Shown: positions 51,584 through 63,741 of the stretch, piece after piece
How the letters are laid out: every line of letters begins with the position of its first letter
How positions within the stretch are numbered: position 1 is the stretch's first letter
From: Selenomonas dianae
Lineage (GTDB): Bacteria > Bacillota > Negativicutes > Selenomonadales > Selenomonadaceae
NCBI RefSeq assembly: GCF_030644225.1
Contig: NZ_CP128650.1
Location: 1,788,001-1,852,000, forward strand
Direction of reading: 5' to 3'
DNA: 64,000 bases
Position numbers and translations under genes: made by a program
The notes under the pieces: generated by a model
Database searches by the model: none
What the model saw: only the letters and a program-made list of their open reading frames with translations
Told to the model about the DNA's origin: nothing

Positions 51584-52543
51584 TTATTCGTTTTCCTGTC
51601 TCAAGGAGAGTCCAAGCTCCTCAAGTTTTTTCTTCACTTCGTCCAGAGACTTGCGTCCGAGATTGCGCACCTTCATCATATCGTCCTCGGTCTTCTGCGC
51701 GAGATCCGCAACGGTGTTGATGCCGGCACGCTTGAGGCAGTTGAAGGAACGGACGGAAAGATCCAGATCGTCGATGGTCATTTCCAGCACCTTCGCACTG
51801 TCGTCGATCTCCTCGGGCGGGAAGTTGGGAACTTCCTCCTCCTCCTCAACCACATTGCCGTCCATGTTCTGAAACAGACGCAGATGCATAACGAGGATCG
51901 CCGCCGCCTTGCTCACGGCCTCCTCCGGACGGATGGAGCCGTTCGTCCACACGTCGAGGATGAGGCGGTCATAGTCGGTGACGTTGCCGACACGCGTATC
52001 CTCGACGGTGTAGTTGACGCGCTGCACAGGGGAGAAGATGGAGTCGATGGGGATGACACCGATGGAGTCATCCGACTTCTTGTTCTTATCCGCCGGAACA
52101 TAGCCGCGTCCGCGCTCGACGGTCATCTCGATCTTGAGTTTGCCCGTCGCGTTCAGCGTTGCGATGTGAAGATCCGGATTCAGGATCTCGATGTCGCTGC
52201 CGCATTCGATGTCGGCTGCTGTGACCTCACGCTCCCCAACCGCCTCAATGCGAATGGTGTGCGGCTCCGACCCCTGCATAGAAATGCAGAGCTGCTTGAG
52301 TGCCAACACAATGCTCGTCACATCATCCCGTACGCCGGGAATCGTGGAGAACTCATGCAGCACGCCGTCGATCTGAATGGAGGTGACCGCTGCTCCGTCG
52401 AGAGACGAGAGCAGCATACGCCGCAGACTGTTGCCGAACGTCGTACCGTAGCCCGGTTCGAGCGGCTCGCAGATGAACCGCCCATAGCGTCCGTCCTCGC
52501 TGATCTCTGCGATCTCGATTTTCGGTTTCTCGATATCTGTCAT
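51584..52543 (-). CDS. rpoA: DNA-directed RNA polymerase alpha subunit
   Basis: A 319-residue alpha subunit. The N-terminal assembly domain has [20 protein letters not shown] and [16 protein letters not shown]. The C-terminal DNA- and activator-binding domain has [20 protein letters not shown] and [12 protein letters not shown]-like sequence ([16 protein letters not shown]). It lies between rpsD and rplQ in the alpha operon order. Confidence 0.98.
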   Translation of the reverse strand: MTDIEKPKIEIAEISEDGRYGRFICEPLEPGYGTTFGNSLRRMLLSSLDGAAVTSIQIDGVLHEFSTIPGVRDDVTSIVLALKQLCISMQGSEPHTIRIEAVGEREVTAADIECGSDIEILNPDLHIATLNATGKLKIEMTVERGRGYVPADKNKKSDDSIGVIPIDSIFSPVQRVNYTVEDTRVGNVTDYDRLILDVWTNGSIRPEEAVSKAAAILVMHLRLFQNMDGNVVEEEEEVPNFPPEEIDDSAKVLEMTIDDLDLSVRSFNCLKRAGINTVADLAQKTEDDMMKVRNLGRKSLDEVKKKLEELGLSLRQENE

Positions 52544-52593
52544 CTATGTGCCTCCTCCAAAATAAACGCGTAATGCAGACACATTCACATTCA

Positions 52594-53187
52594 TTATTTG
52601 GAGTAGAGTTCGACGATGGCCTGTTCGTTGACCGGTACGTCGATTTCCTCACGATGGGGGAAACGCGTCACCGTACCCGTCAGATTTGCCTGATCGGCGG
52701 TCAGCCATGCGGGAGCGGAAAGGGCATTGCTGCTCTCCTTGAGCTCCTTGAAGAACGCGCTCGCGCGGCTCTTCTCGGCGACCTCGATCACATCGCCCTC
52801 ACGGACGAGTGCGGAGGGGATGTCAACGCGCTTGCCGTTCACGGTGAAATGACCGTGACGGACGAGCTGGCGTGCCTGACGGCGCGTGTTCGCAAGTCCG
52901 AGACGGAAGACGACGTTGTCAAGACGACGCTCAAGGAGGCTCAACAGGTTCTCACCCGTGACGCCCGGCATCTTCTTCGCCTTGTCATAGTAGCCGCGGA
53001 ACTGACGCTCAAGGACACCGTAGATGAACTTTGCCTTCTGCTTTTCCTTGAGCTGGAGTCCGTACTCGGACACCTTGCGGTTCGTACGGCGAAGCTGACG
53101 CGTCGACTGGCGCGAGCGGCCAAGGGTGGCCGGCTCAAGACCGAGGGCACGGCAGCGCTTCAAGACTGGTACTCTATCAATTGCCAT
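52594..53187 (-). CDS. rpsD: 30S ribosomal protein S4
   Basis: A 197-residue primary assembly protein of the small subunit. The S4 RNA-binding domain is seen in [20 protein letters not shown] and [20 protein letters not shown]. The N-terminal region lacks the zinc cysteines found in some S4 proteins. In many bacteria S4 represses the alpha operon; no leader pseudoknot was identified here. Confidence 0.98.
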   Translation of the reverse strand: MAIDRVPVLKRCRALGLEPATLGRSRQSTRQLRRTNRKVSEYGLQLKEKQKAKFIYGVLERQFRGYYDKAKKMPGVTGENLLSLLERRLDNVVFRLGLANTRRQARQLVRHGHFTVNGKRVDIPSALVREGDVIEVAEKSRASAFFKELKESSNALSAPAWLTADQANLTGTVTRFPHREEIDVPVNEQAIVELYSK

Positions 53188-53207
53188 GTTGTTTCATGCA
53201 CCTCCTA

Positions 53208-53600
53208 TTAGACGCGGCGACGCTTCGGCGGACGGCATCCGTTGTGCGGGATGGGGGTCACGTCTTTGATCATGTTGACTTCGAGACCCGTCGCCTGCAG
53301 TGAGCGGATTGCCGCCTCACGACCTGCACCCGGACCCTTGACATAGACTTCGACGGACTTCAGACCGTGCTCCATCGCAGCCTTTGCAGCCGTCTCTGCA
53401 GCCATCTGTGCCGCAAACGGCGTGCTCTTGCGCGAACCACGGAAGCCGAGACCGCCGGCGCTCGCCCACGAGAGGGCATTGCCGCTCTTATCGGTGAGCG
53501 TGACAATCGTGTTGTTGAATGTCGAGCTGATGTGTGCAACGCCCGACTCTATGTTCTTGCGAACTTTTTTCTTGGAACGTGTTGTTTTCTTAACAGCCAC
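53208..53600 (-). CDS. rpsK: 30S ribosomal protein S11
   Basis: A 130-residue platform protein. Motifs include [38 protein letters not shown] and the C-terminal [18 protein letters not shown]. The start is GTG at 53600, after AGGAGG. Confidence 0.98.
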   Translation of the reverse strand: MAVKKTTRSKKKVRKNIESGVAHISSTFNNTIVTLTDKSGNALSWASAGGLGFRGSRKSTPFAAQMAAETAAKAAMEHGLKSVEVYVKGPGAGREAAIRSLQATGLEVNMIKDVTPIPHNGCRPPKRRRV

Positions 53601-53615
53601 CTCTACGAGCCTCCT

Positions 53616-53984
53616 TTACTTTTTCTTGCCTGCAACGGCCTTCTTCGGGCCCTTGCGTGTGCGCGCGTTGTTCTTCGTGTTCTGTCCGCGAACAGGCAGG
53701 CCGAGACGGTGGCGGCGGCCACGGTAGCAGCCGATATCAACGAGACGCTTGATGTTCATCTGAATTTCGCGGCGAAGGTCGCCCTCCACCACGGCGTTCT
53801 TGTCGATGGCATCACGAAGTCTGACGACTTCATCCTCCGTGAGGTCACGCGTACGGGTATCGGGGTTCACGTCTGCGATCGCAAGCAGCTTCTTCGCAGT
53901 CGTGAGACCAATCCCGTAGATGTACGTCAGGGAAATCTCAATTCTCTTGTCACGGGGCAAATCTACACCGGCAATACGTGCCAT
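53616..53984 (-). CDS. rpsM: 30S ribosomal protein S13
   Basis: A 122-residue small-subunit head protein. It begins [20 protein letters not shown] and contains [14 protein letters not shown] and the C-terminal basic [17 protein letters not shown]. It follows rpmJ by 14 bases. Confidence 0.98.
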   Translation of the reverse strand: MARIAGVDLPRDKRIEISLTYIYGIGLTTAKKLLAIADVNPDTRTRDLTEDEVVRLRDAIDKNAVVEGDLRREIQMNIKRLVDIGCYRGRRHRLGLPVRGQNTKNNARTRKGPKKAVAGKKK

Positions 53985-53998
53985 AAGTGCACCTCCTT

Positions 53999-54112
53999 TT
54001 ATCCTTGTCTTTGTTTATGCTTCGGGTTCTCGCAAATGACCATGACACGGCCTTTGCGCTTGATGATCTTGCATTTCTCGCAGATTTTCTTGACAGACGG
54101 TCTTACCTTCAC
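53999..54112 (-). CDS. rpmJ: 50S ribosomal protein L36
   Basis: A 37-residue zinc-ribbon protein. It starts with GTG at 54112 after GGAGG. The sequence begins [16 protein letters not shown] and ends [11 protein letters not shown], so all zinc ligands (CxxC, C, H) are present. It sits between infA and rpsM as usual. Confidence 0.96.
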   Translation of the reverse strand: MKVRPSVKKICEKCKIIKRKGRVMVICENPKHKQRQG

Positions 54113-54165
54113 TGCGCTTGCCTCCTTCCGTCTCCTTACATCTCTGGTTCAAGTCGATCTTTTCT

Positions 54166-54171
54166 ATTCTA
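54166..54171 (-). promoter_or_regulatory. Possible extended -10 promoter before rpmJ
   Basis: In the 94-base gap between infA and rpmJ the minus strand carries TGCTAGAAT, an extended -10 element. The -35 match is poor. An internal promoter for rpmJ to rplQ is possible. Confidence 0.35.
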
Positions 54172-54206
54172 GCACAGATCTTTTGATCCCGCCAGTTTTT
54201 TCAGGA

Positions 54207-54425
54207 CTATTTGAAGCGATATGTAATACGTCCACGGGTCAGATCGTACGGGGTGAGTTCAATGGTGACCTTGTCGCCCGGCAGAATACGGATGAAGTTC
54301 ATGCGTATCTTTCCGGAAACATGAGCAAGGACGACGTGTCCGTTCTCAAGTTCGACCTGGAACATCGCATTCGGAAGTTTCTCAACGACCCTTCCCTCTA
54401 CCTCGATGACATCCTGTTTTGACAT
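54207..54425 (-). CDS. infA: Translation initiation factor IF-1
   Basis: A 72-residue OB-fold factor that blocks the A site during initiation. It reads [20 protein letters not shown], then [20 protein letters not shown] and [11 protein letters not shown]. It lies between adk and rpmJ. Confidence 0.98.
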   Translation of the reverse strand: MSKQDVIEVEGRVVEKLPNAMFQVELENGHVVLAHVSGKIRMNFIRILPGDKVTIELTPYDLTRGRITYRFK

Positions 54426-54443
54426 ACTTCCCTTTCGCTCCTT

Positions 54444-56362
<1,919 letters not shown>

Positions 56363-56363
56363 C

Positions 56364-56807
56364 TTAGATCACCTCGACTTTGCCGCCTGCCGCTGCAATT
56401 TTCTCCGCCGCGCCCTGCGTAAAGCCCTGTGCGCGTACCGTGAGGTTCTTTGCCGTGAGCTCACCGTCACCGAGGATGCGGATGCCGTCACGGACATTCT
56501 TGAGGATGCCTGCCTCGATGAGTGCAACACGATCAACCGTTGCGCCATCCTCGAAGCAGTTCAGGCTGCCAACGTTCACCTCGGCAAAGGTCTTTGCCCA
56601 GATGTTCTTGAAGCCACGCTTCGGGAGACGACGATAGAGAGGCATCTGACCGCCCTCAAAGCCGCTGCGGACACCGCCGCCGGCACGGGACTTCTGCCCC
56701 TTCATGCCGCGCGTCGAAGTCTTGCCCATGCCCGAGCCGATGCCGCGGCCAACGCGCTTGCGCGTGGCACGCGAGCCTTCAGCGGGCTGTAATTCATGCA
56801 GTTTCAT
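56364..56807 (-). CDS. rplO: 50S ribosomal protein L15
   Basis: A 147-residue protein starting [20 protein letters not shown] at 56807, after GGAGG; the longer reading to 56882 overlaps rpmD. The basic Gly-rich N-terminal arm ([20 protein letters not shown]) is typical. Confidence 0.97.
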   Translation of the reverse strand: MKLHELQPAEGSRATRKRVGRGIGSGMGKTSTRGMKGQKSRAGGGVRSGFEGGQMPLYRRLPKRGFKNIWAKTFAEVNVGSLNCFEDGATVDRVALIEAGILKNVRDGIRILGDGELTAKNLTVRAQGFTQGAAEKIAAAGGKVEVI

Positions 56808-56826
56808 AGATGTTTGCCTCCCCTCT

Positions 56827-57012
56827 TCAGTCTGCAATCTCTTCCACCGTGATGAGGTGGGAGACCTTGTGAAGCTGCCCACGCACGGCGGGTGTGTCGG
56901 GAAGCTCGGTAACGGAGTTGCGCTTACGCAGTCCGAGCGATTTCACAGTCTTGCGCTGCGTCTCAGGACGACCGATCAAGCTGCGTGTCAGCGTTACTCT
57001 GACTTTTGCCAT
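56827..57012 (-). CDS. rpmD: 50S ribosomal protein L30
   Basis: A 61-residue protein, [20 protein letters not shown], of the short bacterial type with the [20 protein letters not shown] motif. It lies between rpsE and rplO. Confidence 0.97.
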   Translation of the reverse strand: MAKVRVTLTRSLIGRPETQRKTVKSLGLRKRNSVTELPDTPAVRGQLHKVSHLITVEEIAD

Positions 57013-57027
57013 GTTCGTTCCTCCTTA

Positions 57028-57534
57028 TCAGCCAAAAATCTCGCGGACAGACTTGCCGCGCAGAGCTGCCACATCGGCGGGATTCTTGAGGCCGATGAGG
57101 CCTTCCATCGTCGCGCGTACCATGTTGTTCGGGTTGGACGAGCCGAGCGACTTCGTGAGGATGTCACGCACGCCCGCAAGCTCCAGAACCGCACGCGCAG
57201 GACCGCCGGCAATGACGCCGGTACCTTTGGCGGCGGGCTTTAGGAGCACGCGGCCGGCACCGAAGATGCCCGTGATCTCATGCGGGATCGTGCGCTCCTC
57301 GCGCAGCGGAACCTCGACGAGGCTCTTCTTGGCATCCTCAACACCCTTGCGGATTGCCTCGGGCACCTCGGCAGCCTTGCCCATGCCAAAGCCGACCTTG
57401 CCCTTCTTGTTGCCGACAACAACAAGCGCACTGAAGGAGGAGCGTCGGCCGCCCTTGACAACCTTCGATACGCGGTTGATGAATACGACACGCTCCTCAA
57501 ACTCCGGCGTCTCGTTTTCGTTATGTCTAGCCAT
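57028..57534 (-). CDS. rpsE: 30S ribosomal protein S5
   Basis: A 168-residue accuracy-linked protein. The S5 domain has [20 protein letters not shown] and [20 protein letters not shown]. The C-terminal domain has [20 protein letters not shown]. Confidence 0.98.
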   Translation of the reverse strand: MARHNENETPEFEERVVFINRVSKVVKGGRRSSFSALVVVGNKKGKVGFGMGKAAEVPEAIRKGVEDAKKSLVEVPLREERTIPHEITGIFGAGRVLLKPAAKGTGVIAGGPARAVLELAGVRDILTKSLGSSNPNNMVRATMEGLIGLKNPADVAALRGKSVREIFG

Positions 57535-57546
57535 GCTTTCCCTCCT

Positions 57547-57906
57547 TTAGAATTTCAGACCGGCCTCGCGCGCCGCCTCAGCGAGAGCAGCGACGCGGCC
57601 ATGATAGATGTAGCCGCCGCGGTCAAAGACGACCTCGGTGATGCCCTTCTCCAGAGCCTTCTTCGCAACAGCAGCGCCGATTGCCTTTGCCGCCTCGACG
57701 TTGCCGCCGTACCGGGAGAAGTCCTTGTCCTTCGAGCTCGCAGAGACGAGCGTCACGCCCTTTTCATCGTCGATGATCTGTGCGTAGATGTTCTTCAGGC
57801 TGCGGAATACATTGAGGCGCGGACGAGCCGCAGTCCCCGCAATGTGATTGCGCACGCGCAGATGGCGCTTCCGGCGCGCCTTATTCTTATCCTGCTTGAT
57901 AAGCAC
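57547..57906 (-). CDS. rplR: 50S ribosomal protein L18
   Basis: A 119-residue 5S rRNA-binding protein. It contains [20 protein letters not shown] and [20 protein letters not shown]. The start is GTG at 57906. Confidence 0.97.
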   Translation of the reverse strand: MLIKQDKNKARRKRHLRVRNHIAGTAARPRLNVFRSLKNIYAQIIDDEKGVTLVSASSKDKDFSRYGGNVEAAKAIGAAVAKKALEKGITEVVFDRGGYIYHGRVAALAEAAREAGLKF

Positions 57907-57927
57907 AGTGTGTCACTCCTCTCCTTC

Positions 57928-58479
57928 TTATTTCTTGCCCTTCGCGCCGGCTTTGCCTTCCTTGCGGCGGACATGCTCTCCGGCGTACTTGATGCCCTTG
58001 CCCTTGTACGGCTCCGGCTCACGATGTGCGCGAATCTCGGCCGCGGTCTGACCGACGACTTCCTTGTTGATGCCGGAAATCGTGATGACCGTAGCGGAGG
58101 GACACTCGAACGCGATGCCCTCGGGCGGCTCAATGACAACGGGATGCGAGAAGCCAAGCGAGAGGCTTAAGTTCTTGCCCTGCTTTGCCGCACGATAGCC
58201 AACGCCGCTGATCTCAAGGGTCTTCGTATAGCCTTCCGACACGCCGATCACCATGTTATTGATGAGCGTGCGGGAAAGACCATGGAGCGATCTGTGCATT
58301 TTATCGTCCGAAGGACGGGTGACGGTTACGACACCTTCCTCGACGGTTATTTTCATATCCGGATGGATCTCGCGCGAAAGCTCGCCCTTCGGGCCCTTCA
58401 CTTTCACGAGATTATCCGCACCGACCGTGACGGTAACGCCAGACGGAATGTGAATCGGTGCTCTTCCAATTCTTGACAT
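57928..58479 (-). CDS. rplF: 50S ribosomal protein L6
   Basis: A 183-residue protein, [20 protein letters not shown], with the C-terminal signature [20 protein letters not shown]. The ATG is at 58479 after AGGAGG. Confidence 0.98.
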   Translation of the reverse strand: MSRIGRAPIHIPSGVTVTVGADNLVKVKGPKGELSREIHPDMKITVEEGVVTVTRPSDDKMHRSLHGLSRTLINNMVIGVSEGYTKTLEISGVGYRAAKQGKNLSLSLGFSHPVVIEPPEGIAFECPSATVITISGINKEVVGQTAAEIRAHREPEPYKGKGIKYAGEHVRRKEGKAGAKGKK

Positions 58480-58501
58480 TGTTACACCTCCTGCCTGTGC
58501 A

Positions 58502-58900
58502 TTACCATACGAATGCGAGAACTTCGCCGCCGAGCCCCGCCTTGCGTGCGTCCTTGTCGCTCATGATCCCCTTTGATGTGGAGATCACGGAGATACCGAG
58601 GCCGCCGTAGACACGCGGGAGCGCATCGTGCTTTGCATACTGACGAAGTCCGGGCTTGGAAACGCGCTTCAGGCCGGAGATAACGTGCTCACGCTTTGCT
58701 CCATACTTCAGCGTGACGGTGAGAACGCCCTGCTTGCCGTCCTCCTGGAAGGAGTAGTCCTTGATGAAGCCTTCCTTTTTCAAGACTTCGGCGATTGCCG
58801 TCTTGACCTTCGACCCGGGGATCGTGACGCTCTCGTGGTAGACCGAGTTTGCGTTGCGGATGCGGGTCAGCATATCTGCAATAGGATCAGTCATTGCCAT
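58502..58900 (-). CDS. rpsH: 30S ribosomal protein S8
   Basis: A 132-residue protein, [20 protein letters not shown], with the C-terminal [20 protein letters not shown]. In Escherichia coli S8 represses the spc operon. The ATG at 58900 (MAMTD) or the next ATG at 58894 may be used. Confidence 0.98.
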   Translation of the reverse strand: MAMTDPIADMLTRIRNANSVYHESVTIPGSKVKTAIAEVLKKEGFIKDYSFQEDGKQGVLTVTLKYGAKREHVISGLKRVSKPGLRQYAKHDALPRVYGGLGISVISTSKGIMSDKDARKAGLGGEVLAFVW

Positions 58901-58926
58901 GAATCGATATCCTCCTTTGACTTTTG

Positions 58927-59112
58927 TTACCAGCTTGCCTTTGTTACACCAGGGATGGCGCCCTTGTAACTCTGCTCACGGAAGCAGATACGGCACATAT
59001 CGAACTTGCGGATGTAGCCGTGCGGACGTCCGCAGATCTTGCAGCGGTTGTACTTGCGTGTCGAGAACTTGGGCTCTTTGCTCCACTTCTCAATCATTGC
59101 CTTCTTTGCCAC
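58927..59112 (-). CDS. rpsN: 30S ribosomal protein S14, zinc-binding type Z
   Basis: A 61-residue S14 of the short zinc type, with CKIC and CRIC motifs ([20 protein letters not shown]). The start is GTG at 59112. No long zinc-free S14 is present in this window. Confidence 0.97.
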   Translation of the reverse strand: MAKKAMIEKWSKEPKFSTRKYNRCKICGRPHGYIRKFDMCRICFREQSYKGAIPGVTKASW

Positions 59113-59131
59113 AGTTGTTCCTCCTTGCCCG

Positions 59132-59671
59132 TTACGCGCGGAACGGCATACCCATGAGACGGAGGAGTTCTTTTGCCTCTTCGTCCGTATGCGCGCTCGT
59201 AACGATGACGATGTTCATGCCGCGAATCTTGTCAATCTTGTCGTAGTCAATTTCGGGGAAAATGAGCTGCTCGCGCAGACCGACGGCATAGTTGCCGCGT
59301 CCGTCGAACGCCTTCTCGCTGACCCCGCGAAAATCGCGGACACGCGGAAGCGCAACATTCATGAACTTGTCGAGGAACTGATACATACGCGTGCCGCGCA
59401 GCGTAACCTTGCAGCCGATCGGCATCCCCTCGCGGAGCTTCCATGCGGCAAGCGACTTCTTTGCACGCGTGAGCTGGGGCTTCTGTCCTGCGATGGCGGT
59501 GAGATCCGTCACAGCGGCATCGAGTGCCTTCGGGTTGCCGACGGCCTCGCCGACGCCCATGTTGATGATGACCTTCTCCACCTTCGGGAGCTGCATGACG
59601 TTCTTATAGCCGAACTTCTCCGTCAGAGCCGGCGCAACTTCCTTCTGATACTTTTCTTTGAGTCTATCCAC
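59132..59671 (-). CDS. rplE: 50S ribosomal protein L5
   Basis: A 179-residue 5S rRNA-binding protein. It reads [20 protein letters not shown], then [20 protein letters not shown] and [20 protein letters not shown]. The start is GTG at 59671. Confidence 0.98.
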   Translation of the reverse strand: MDRLKEKYQKEVAPALTEKFGYKNVMQLPKVEKVIINMGVGEAVGNPKALDAAVTDLTAIAGQKPQLTRAKKSLAAWKLREGMPIGCKVTLRGTRMYQFLDKFMNVALPRVRDFRGVSEKAFDGRGNYAVGLREQLIFPEIDYDKIDKIRGMNIVIVTSAHTDEEAKELLRLMGMPFRA

Positions 59672-59698
59672 TTTGCGTATTCCTCCTTTCCGCGAATC

Positions 59699-60025
59699 TT
59701 ACTGCTCGATCGGCTCGCCGCACTTCTTGCAGGCGCGCACCTTGCGCTCGCCGATGATGCGATGGGCGACGCGCGTCGCCTTGCCGCACGCGGGGCAGAC
59801 CAGCTGCACCTTCGAGGCAAAGAGCGGTGCTTCCTTCGTGATGATACCGCCCTGCGGCGCACTCTGACTCGGCTTCGTGTGACGCTTCACCTTGTTCACG
59901 CCCTCGACGATGACCTTGCCCTTCTTCGGCTGAGCCTCAATGACCTTGCCCTTTTTGCCCTTATCCTTGCCGGAAAGAACGACGACCGTATCGCCCTTCT
60001 TGACGTTCAGTTTTGCCAGCGACAA
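59699..60025 (-). CDS. rplX: 50S ribosomal protein L24
   Basis: A 108-residue assembly initiator with a KOW motif ([20 protein letters not shown]). The start is TTG at 60025 after GGAGGTG. The C-terminus has [11 protein letters not shown] followed by ACKKCGE, a possible CxxC zinc pair found in many Firmicutes L24. Confidence 0.97.
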   Translation of the reverse strand: MSLAKLNVKKGDTVVVLSGKDKGKKGKVIEAQPKKGKVIVEGVNKVKRHTKPSQSAPQGGIITKEAPLFASKVQLVCPACGKATRVAHRIIGERKVRACKKCGEPIEQ

Positions 60026-60040
60026 AATAACACCTCCTCC

Positions 60041-60409
60041 TTAAAGAACTTCGGGCGCGAGCGAGACGATCTTCATGAAATCCTTCTCGCGCAGCTCGCG
60101 TGCGACAGGTCCAAAGATACGCGTTCCGCGCGGCGTGTGGTCGTCCTTGATGATGACCGCCGCGTTCTCATCGAAGCGGATGTAGGAACCGTCCGGGCGG
60201 CGCAGCCCCTTGACGCTGCGGACGACAACCGCCTTGACGACGTCGCCCTTCTTCACCGTGCCGCCCGGCGCTGCCGCCTTGACGGAGGCGACGATAACAT
60301 CGCCGATGTTGGCATACTTGCGGTACGAGCCGCCCAGTACGCGAATGCAGAGGATTTCCTTCGCTCCTGTGTTATCGCCGACATTCAGGATTGTTTCCTG
60401 CTGTATCAT
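60041..60409 (-). CDS. rplN: 50S ribosomal protein L14
   Basis: A 122-residue protein, [20 protein letters not shown], with the signature [20 protein letters not shown] and [20 protein letters not shown]. Confidence 0.98.
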   Translation of the reverse strand: MIQQETILNVGDNTGAKEILCIRVLGGSYRKYANIGDVIVASVKAAAPGGTVKKGDVVKAVVVRSVKGLRRPDGSYIRFDENAAVIIKDDHTPRGTRIFGPVARELREKDFMKIVSLAPEVL

Positions 60410-60424
60410 TGATTTCGTTCCTCC

Positions 60425-60682
60425 TTACTTCGCGCGCTCGACGACTTCGACCACGCGCCAGCGCTTCGTCTTGGAGAGCGGACGCGTCTCCATGATGGAA
60501 ACACGGTCGCCGACGTGCGCGTCGTTCTTCTCGTCATGCGCGTGGAACTTCACCGTCTTCTTAACCGGCTTCTTATACATCTTGTGCTGTTCGAGCTCCT
60601 CGACAGCAACGACAACGGTCTTGTCCATCTTGTCGGACACGACCTTGCCGATTCTCACTTTGCGTACGTTTCTATCGCTCAT
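60425..60682 (-). CDS. rpsQ: 30S ribosomal protein S17
   Basis: An 85-residue OB-fold protein, with [20 protein letters not shown] and the signature [20 protein letters not shown]. Confidence 0.98.
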   Translation of the reverse strand: MSDRNVRKVRIGKVVSDKMDKTVVVAVEELEQHKMYKKPVKKTVKFHAHDEKNDAHVGDRVSIMETRPLSKTKRWRVVEVVERAK

Positions 60683-60724
60683 GTGTGTATGAGCCTCCTT
60701 CCTGCGTATCGGTAAAATGTCCGT

Positions 60725-60916
60725 TTAGGCGTTTGCCTGCTCGCGCTGAATGGTCTTGATGCGGGCAATCGTCTTCTTTACGTCCTTGATACGCATCGGG
60801 TTGTCGAGCTGTCCGGTAGCGTGCTGAAAACGGAGGCCAAAGAGCTCTTCCTTGAGCGACGCGAGTTTTTCCGTGAGCTCGTCGGCACTCATGCCGCGGA
60901 TCTCATCAACCTTCAT
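60725..60916 (-). CDS. rpmC: 50S ribosomal protein L29
   Basis: A 63-residue helical protein near the tunnel exit, with [20 protein letters not shown] and [10 protein letters not shown]. It overlaps the rplP stop region by 11 bases. Confidence 0.97.
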   Translation of the reverse strand: MKVDEIRGMSADELTEKLASLKEELFGLRFQHATGQLDNPMRIKDVKKTIARIKTIQREQANA

Positions 60917-61343
60917 TCACTTCACCGCCCTCTACTTCTTCGCGTACGACGAACTTCGTCTTGATCGGGAGCTTGTGACCGGCAAGGCGCATTGCCTCTG
61001 CCGCGACCTCGCGCGCCACGCCGTCCATCTCAAAGAGGACGCGCCCCGGCTTTACGACGGCGACCCAGTACTCGGGCGAGCCCTTGCCGGATCCCATGCG
61101 GGTCTCCGCCGGCTTTGCCGTGACCGGCTTGTCCGGGAAAATCTTGATCCAGACCTTACCACCGCGCTTGATGTAACGCGTCATCGCGATACGCGCCGCC
61201 TCGATCTGGCGGTTCGTGATCCATGCCGGCTCCAGAGCGACGAGACCATACTGGCCGTGGCTGACCGTGTTGCCGCGCTGTGCCTTGCCCTTCATGCGCC
61301 CGCGGAACTGCTTGCGGTATTTCACGCGCTTTGGGAGTAACAT
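60906..61343 (-). CDS. rplP: 50S ribosomal protein L16
   Basis: A 145-residue protein, [20 protein letters not shown], with [20 protein letters not shown] and [20 protein letters not shown]. The start shares a base with the rpsC stop (TAATG). Confidence 0.98.
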   Translation of the reverse strand: MLLPKRVKYRKQFRGRMKGKAQRGNTVSHGQYGLVALEPAWITNRQIEAARIAMTRYIKRGGKVWIKIFPDKPVTAKPAETRMGSGKGSPEYWVAVVKPGRVLFEMDGVAREVAAEAMRLAGHKLPIKTKFVVREEVEGGEVNEG

Positions 61344-62014
61344 TACGCCTCGCTCCTTTCCTTATGATTCTTCGGCGTCTGCTTCTTGTCGGGGAGAACC
61401 TCGCCCTTGAAGATCCAGACCTTGATGCCGATACGACCGTAGGTTGTATGTGCCTCAGCCGTTCCGTAGTCGATGTCTGCACGCAGCGTGTGCAGGGGGA
61501 TGCTGCCCTCACGATAGGACTCGCGACGTGCGATTTCTGCACCGCCGAGACGACCGCTGACGGCAATCTTGATGCCCTTCGCACCGAGGCGCATCGTGCG
61601 CCCGACCGCCTGCTTCATCGCACGGCGGAAGGCAATGCGGCGCTCAAGCTGTGCCGCAATGTTCTCAGCGACGAGCGTCGCGTCGAGATCCGGCTGCTTG
61701 ATCTCCGCGATATTGATGTCAACGCGCTTCTCGGTGAGGTTCTTGAGCCCCTCTTTGATCTGCTCGATGCCCGAGCCACCGCGTCCGATGACCATGCCCG
61801 GCTTTGCCGTGTGGATCGTGAGCTTCAGGCGGTTCTTGCTGCGCTCCGTCTCCACGCGGGGAACACCTGCGGTCTGGAGGCTGTTCTTAAGGTAATCGCG
61901 AATCTTGATGTCCTCGTGCAGATTCTGCGCGAAATCCTTGTCTGCATACCAGCGGGCATCCCAATCCTTGACGATGCCAAGGCGAATGCCATGGGGATTT
62001 ACTTTCTGACCCAA
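61343..62014 (-). CDS. rpsC: 30S ribosomal protein S3
   Basis: A 223-residue protein with a KH domain ([20 protein letters not shown]) and [20 protein letters not shown]. The start is TTG at 62014 after GGGAGGGAA. Confidence 0.98.
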   Translation of the reverse strand: MGQKVNPHGIRLGIVKDWDARWYADKDFAQNLHEDIKIRDYLKNSLQTAGVPRVETERSKNRLKLTIHTAKPGMVIGRGGSGIEQIKEGLKNLTEKRVDINIAEIKQPDLDATLVAENIAAQLERRIAFRRAMKQAVGRTMRLGAKGIKIAVSGRLGGAEIARRESYREGSIPLHTLRADIDYGTAEAHTTYGRIGIKVWIFKGEVLPDKKQTPKNHKERSEA

Positions 62015-62030
62015 ACTGTTTCCCTCCCTA

Positions 62031-62369
62031 TTACTTTTCGTTTACGGCAACCGTGATGTGGGACGTGTGCTTCAAAATCTTGAACGCCTGTCCGCGTGAG
62101 CGCGGATGAATGCGCTTGAGCGTCGGTCCCTGGTCAACGAAAGCTGAGGAAATGAACAGTCGATCCACATCCATGTCAAAGTTGTTCTCCGCGTTTGCAA
62201 CAGCAGAGCGGAGCACCTTCTCCACGGCGTCCGCGCCGACCTTCGGCGTGAACTTCAGGATCGCGAGAGCGTCAGCAACGCTCTTGCCGCGTACGAGGTT
62301 CATCACAATGCGAACCTTGCGCGGTGCGATACGGATGTATTTGGCAGTAGCCTTTACTTCCTGTGCCAC
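62031..62369 (-). CDS. rplV: 50S ribosomal protein L22
   Basis: A 112-residue protein lining the exit tunnel. It contains [20 protein letters not shown] and the conserved loop [19 protein letters not shown]. The start is GTG at 62369. Confidence 0.98.
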   Translation of the reverse strand: MAQEVKATAKYIRIAPRKVRIVMNLVRGKSVADALAILKFTPKVGADAVEKVLRSAVANAENNFDMDVDRLFISSAFVDQGPTLKRIHPRSRGQAFKILKHTSHITVAVNEK

Positions 62370-62387
62370 GAATCGTCCTCCTCTCTA

Positions 62388-62669
62388 TCAGCGCAGCGAG
62401 GTCTTGCGCTCTTCGCCCGCGTGACCCTTGAATGTACGTGTCGGCGCAAACTCGCCGAGCTTATGTCCGACCATATCCTCCGTGACGTAGACGGGGACAT
62501 GCTTGCGTCCGTCATGGACAGCGATCGTGTGGCCGACGAAATCCGGGAAGATCGTCGAGCTGCGCGACCATGTGCGCACAACCTTCTTCTCGTTCTTTTC
62601 GTTGAGCGCATCGATCTTCTTCATCAGGCTCTCTGCGACGAAAGGCCCTTTCTTAATCGATCTTGACAA
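62388..62669 (-). CDS. rpsS: 30S ribosomal protein S19
   Basis: A 93-residue head protein, with [20 protein letters not shown] and the signature [20 protein letters not shown]. The start is TTG at 62669 after AAAGGAGG. The spacer to rplB upstream is abnormally long. Confidence 0.98.
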   Translation of the reverse strand: MSRSIKKGPFVAESLMKKIDALNEKNEKKVVRTWSRSSTIFPDFVGHTIAVHDGRKHVPVYVTEDMVGHKLGEFAPTRTFKGHAGEERKTSLR

Positions 62670-62893
62670 AGTTTTTCCTCCTTTCGCCGAGCACAGTGCG
62701 GCCCGGCGATGGTTCTATCTGCAAGTTGCGATGCTATATCAGCTATGCAGAGGGACGCCCAGATTGGAGCAGATTTTTCGTTCTGTCAAGGGAGCAAACC
62801 GGACGCATAGATACTCCTATGTGGAGGATTTGCTCTCCGCAGACAGGGCGGAAAAGATGCCCAAGGTGGGTGTCTGACCGCATGAGCCGTTAA
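62670..62893 (-). other. Unusually long structured spacer between rplB and rpsS
   Basis: 224 bases without a recognised gene where the S10 operon normally leaves only a few tens of bases. On the minus strand several hairpins can be drawn: TCCGC/GCGGA, an outer GAGCAAA/TTTGCTC enclosing CTCC/GGAG, and CTGCA/TGCAG. A 46-codon ORF (62743-62883) exists but has no ribosome-binding site. No terminator-like T-run is seen. Confidence 0.6.
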
Positions 62894-63721
62894 TTACTTA
62901 CGGCGGTGGACGATAAGACGATTCGACGCCTTCTTCTTGCGGCGCGTCTTCTTGCCCATCGCAATCTTGCCCCACTTCGTCATCGGGCTCTTGCGTCCGA
63001 CCGGCGAACGTCCCTCGCCGCCGCCGTGCGGATGGTCATTCGGGTTCATCGCAATACCGCGCGTCTCCGGGCGGCGTCCGAGCCAGCGGCTGCGGCCTGC
63101 CTTACCGATGGTGATGTTCTCATGCTCAAGGTTGCCGACCTGTCCGATCGTCGCACGGCAGTTCACATGCACACGGCGAATCTCGCCGGACGGCATACGG
63201 AGGAGTGCGTAGTCGCCTTCCTTTGCCATGAGCTGCGCGGACGCTCCCGCGCTGCGGACGAGCTGTGCGCCCTTGCCGATCTTGAGCTCGACGGCATGGA
63301 TCACCGTACCGAGCGGGATATTCTTGAGCGGAAGCGCATTGCCCGGCTTGATGTCAGCCTCGGCGCCCGACTCCACGACATCGCCGACCTTGAGGCCGTT
63401 CGGTGCGAGGATGTAACGCTTCTCGCCATCTGCGTAGTTCAGAAGCGCAATGCGTGCGCTGCGGTTCGGATCGTACTCGATCGTCGCGACGCGGGCGGGG
63501 ATGCCGTCCTTCGTGCGCTTGAAGTCGATGATGCGATAGAGCCGCTTGTGACCGCCGCCGCGATGGCGCACGGTCAGTTTGCCCTGCTGGTTGCGCCCAC
63601 CCGATTTCGTCAGGCGGACGGTGAGGGACTTCTCCGGCTTGTCCGTTGTGATCTCATCGAAGGAAGAGACCGTCATGAAGCGTCTGCCGGCAGAATACGG
63701 CTTAAAACTCTTTACTGCCAC
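62894..63721 (-). CDS. rplB: 50S ribosomal protein L2
   Basis: A 275-residue protein near the peptidyl-transferase centre. It contains [14 protein letters not shown]-like N-terminal sequence, [20 protein letters not shown] and the signature [20 protein letters not shown] with the conserved His. The start is GTG at 63721. Confidence 0.98.
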   Translation of the reverse strand: MAVKSFKPYSAGRRFMTVSSFDEITTDKPEKSLTVRLTKSGGRNQQGKLTVRHRGGGHKRLYRIIDFKRTKDGIPARVATIEYDPNRSARIALLNYADGEKRYILAPNGLKVGDVVESGAEADIKPGNALPLKNIPLGTVIHAVELKIGKGAQLVRSAGASAQLMAKEGDYALLRMPSGEIRRVHVNCRATIGQVGNLEHENITIGKAGRSRWLGRRPETRGIAMNPNDHPHGGGEGRSPVGRKSPMTKWGKIAMGKKTRRKKKASNRLIVHRRK

Positions 63722-63741
63722 GTTCGTACCTCCCTTTCGTC

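Noticed and set aside
62743-62883. A 46-codon ORF in the rplB-rpsS spacer
   Set aside because: It has no ribosome-binding site and no similarity I recognise, and it overlaps the hairpins. It is kept only as part of the spacer finding.
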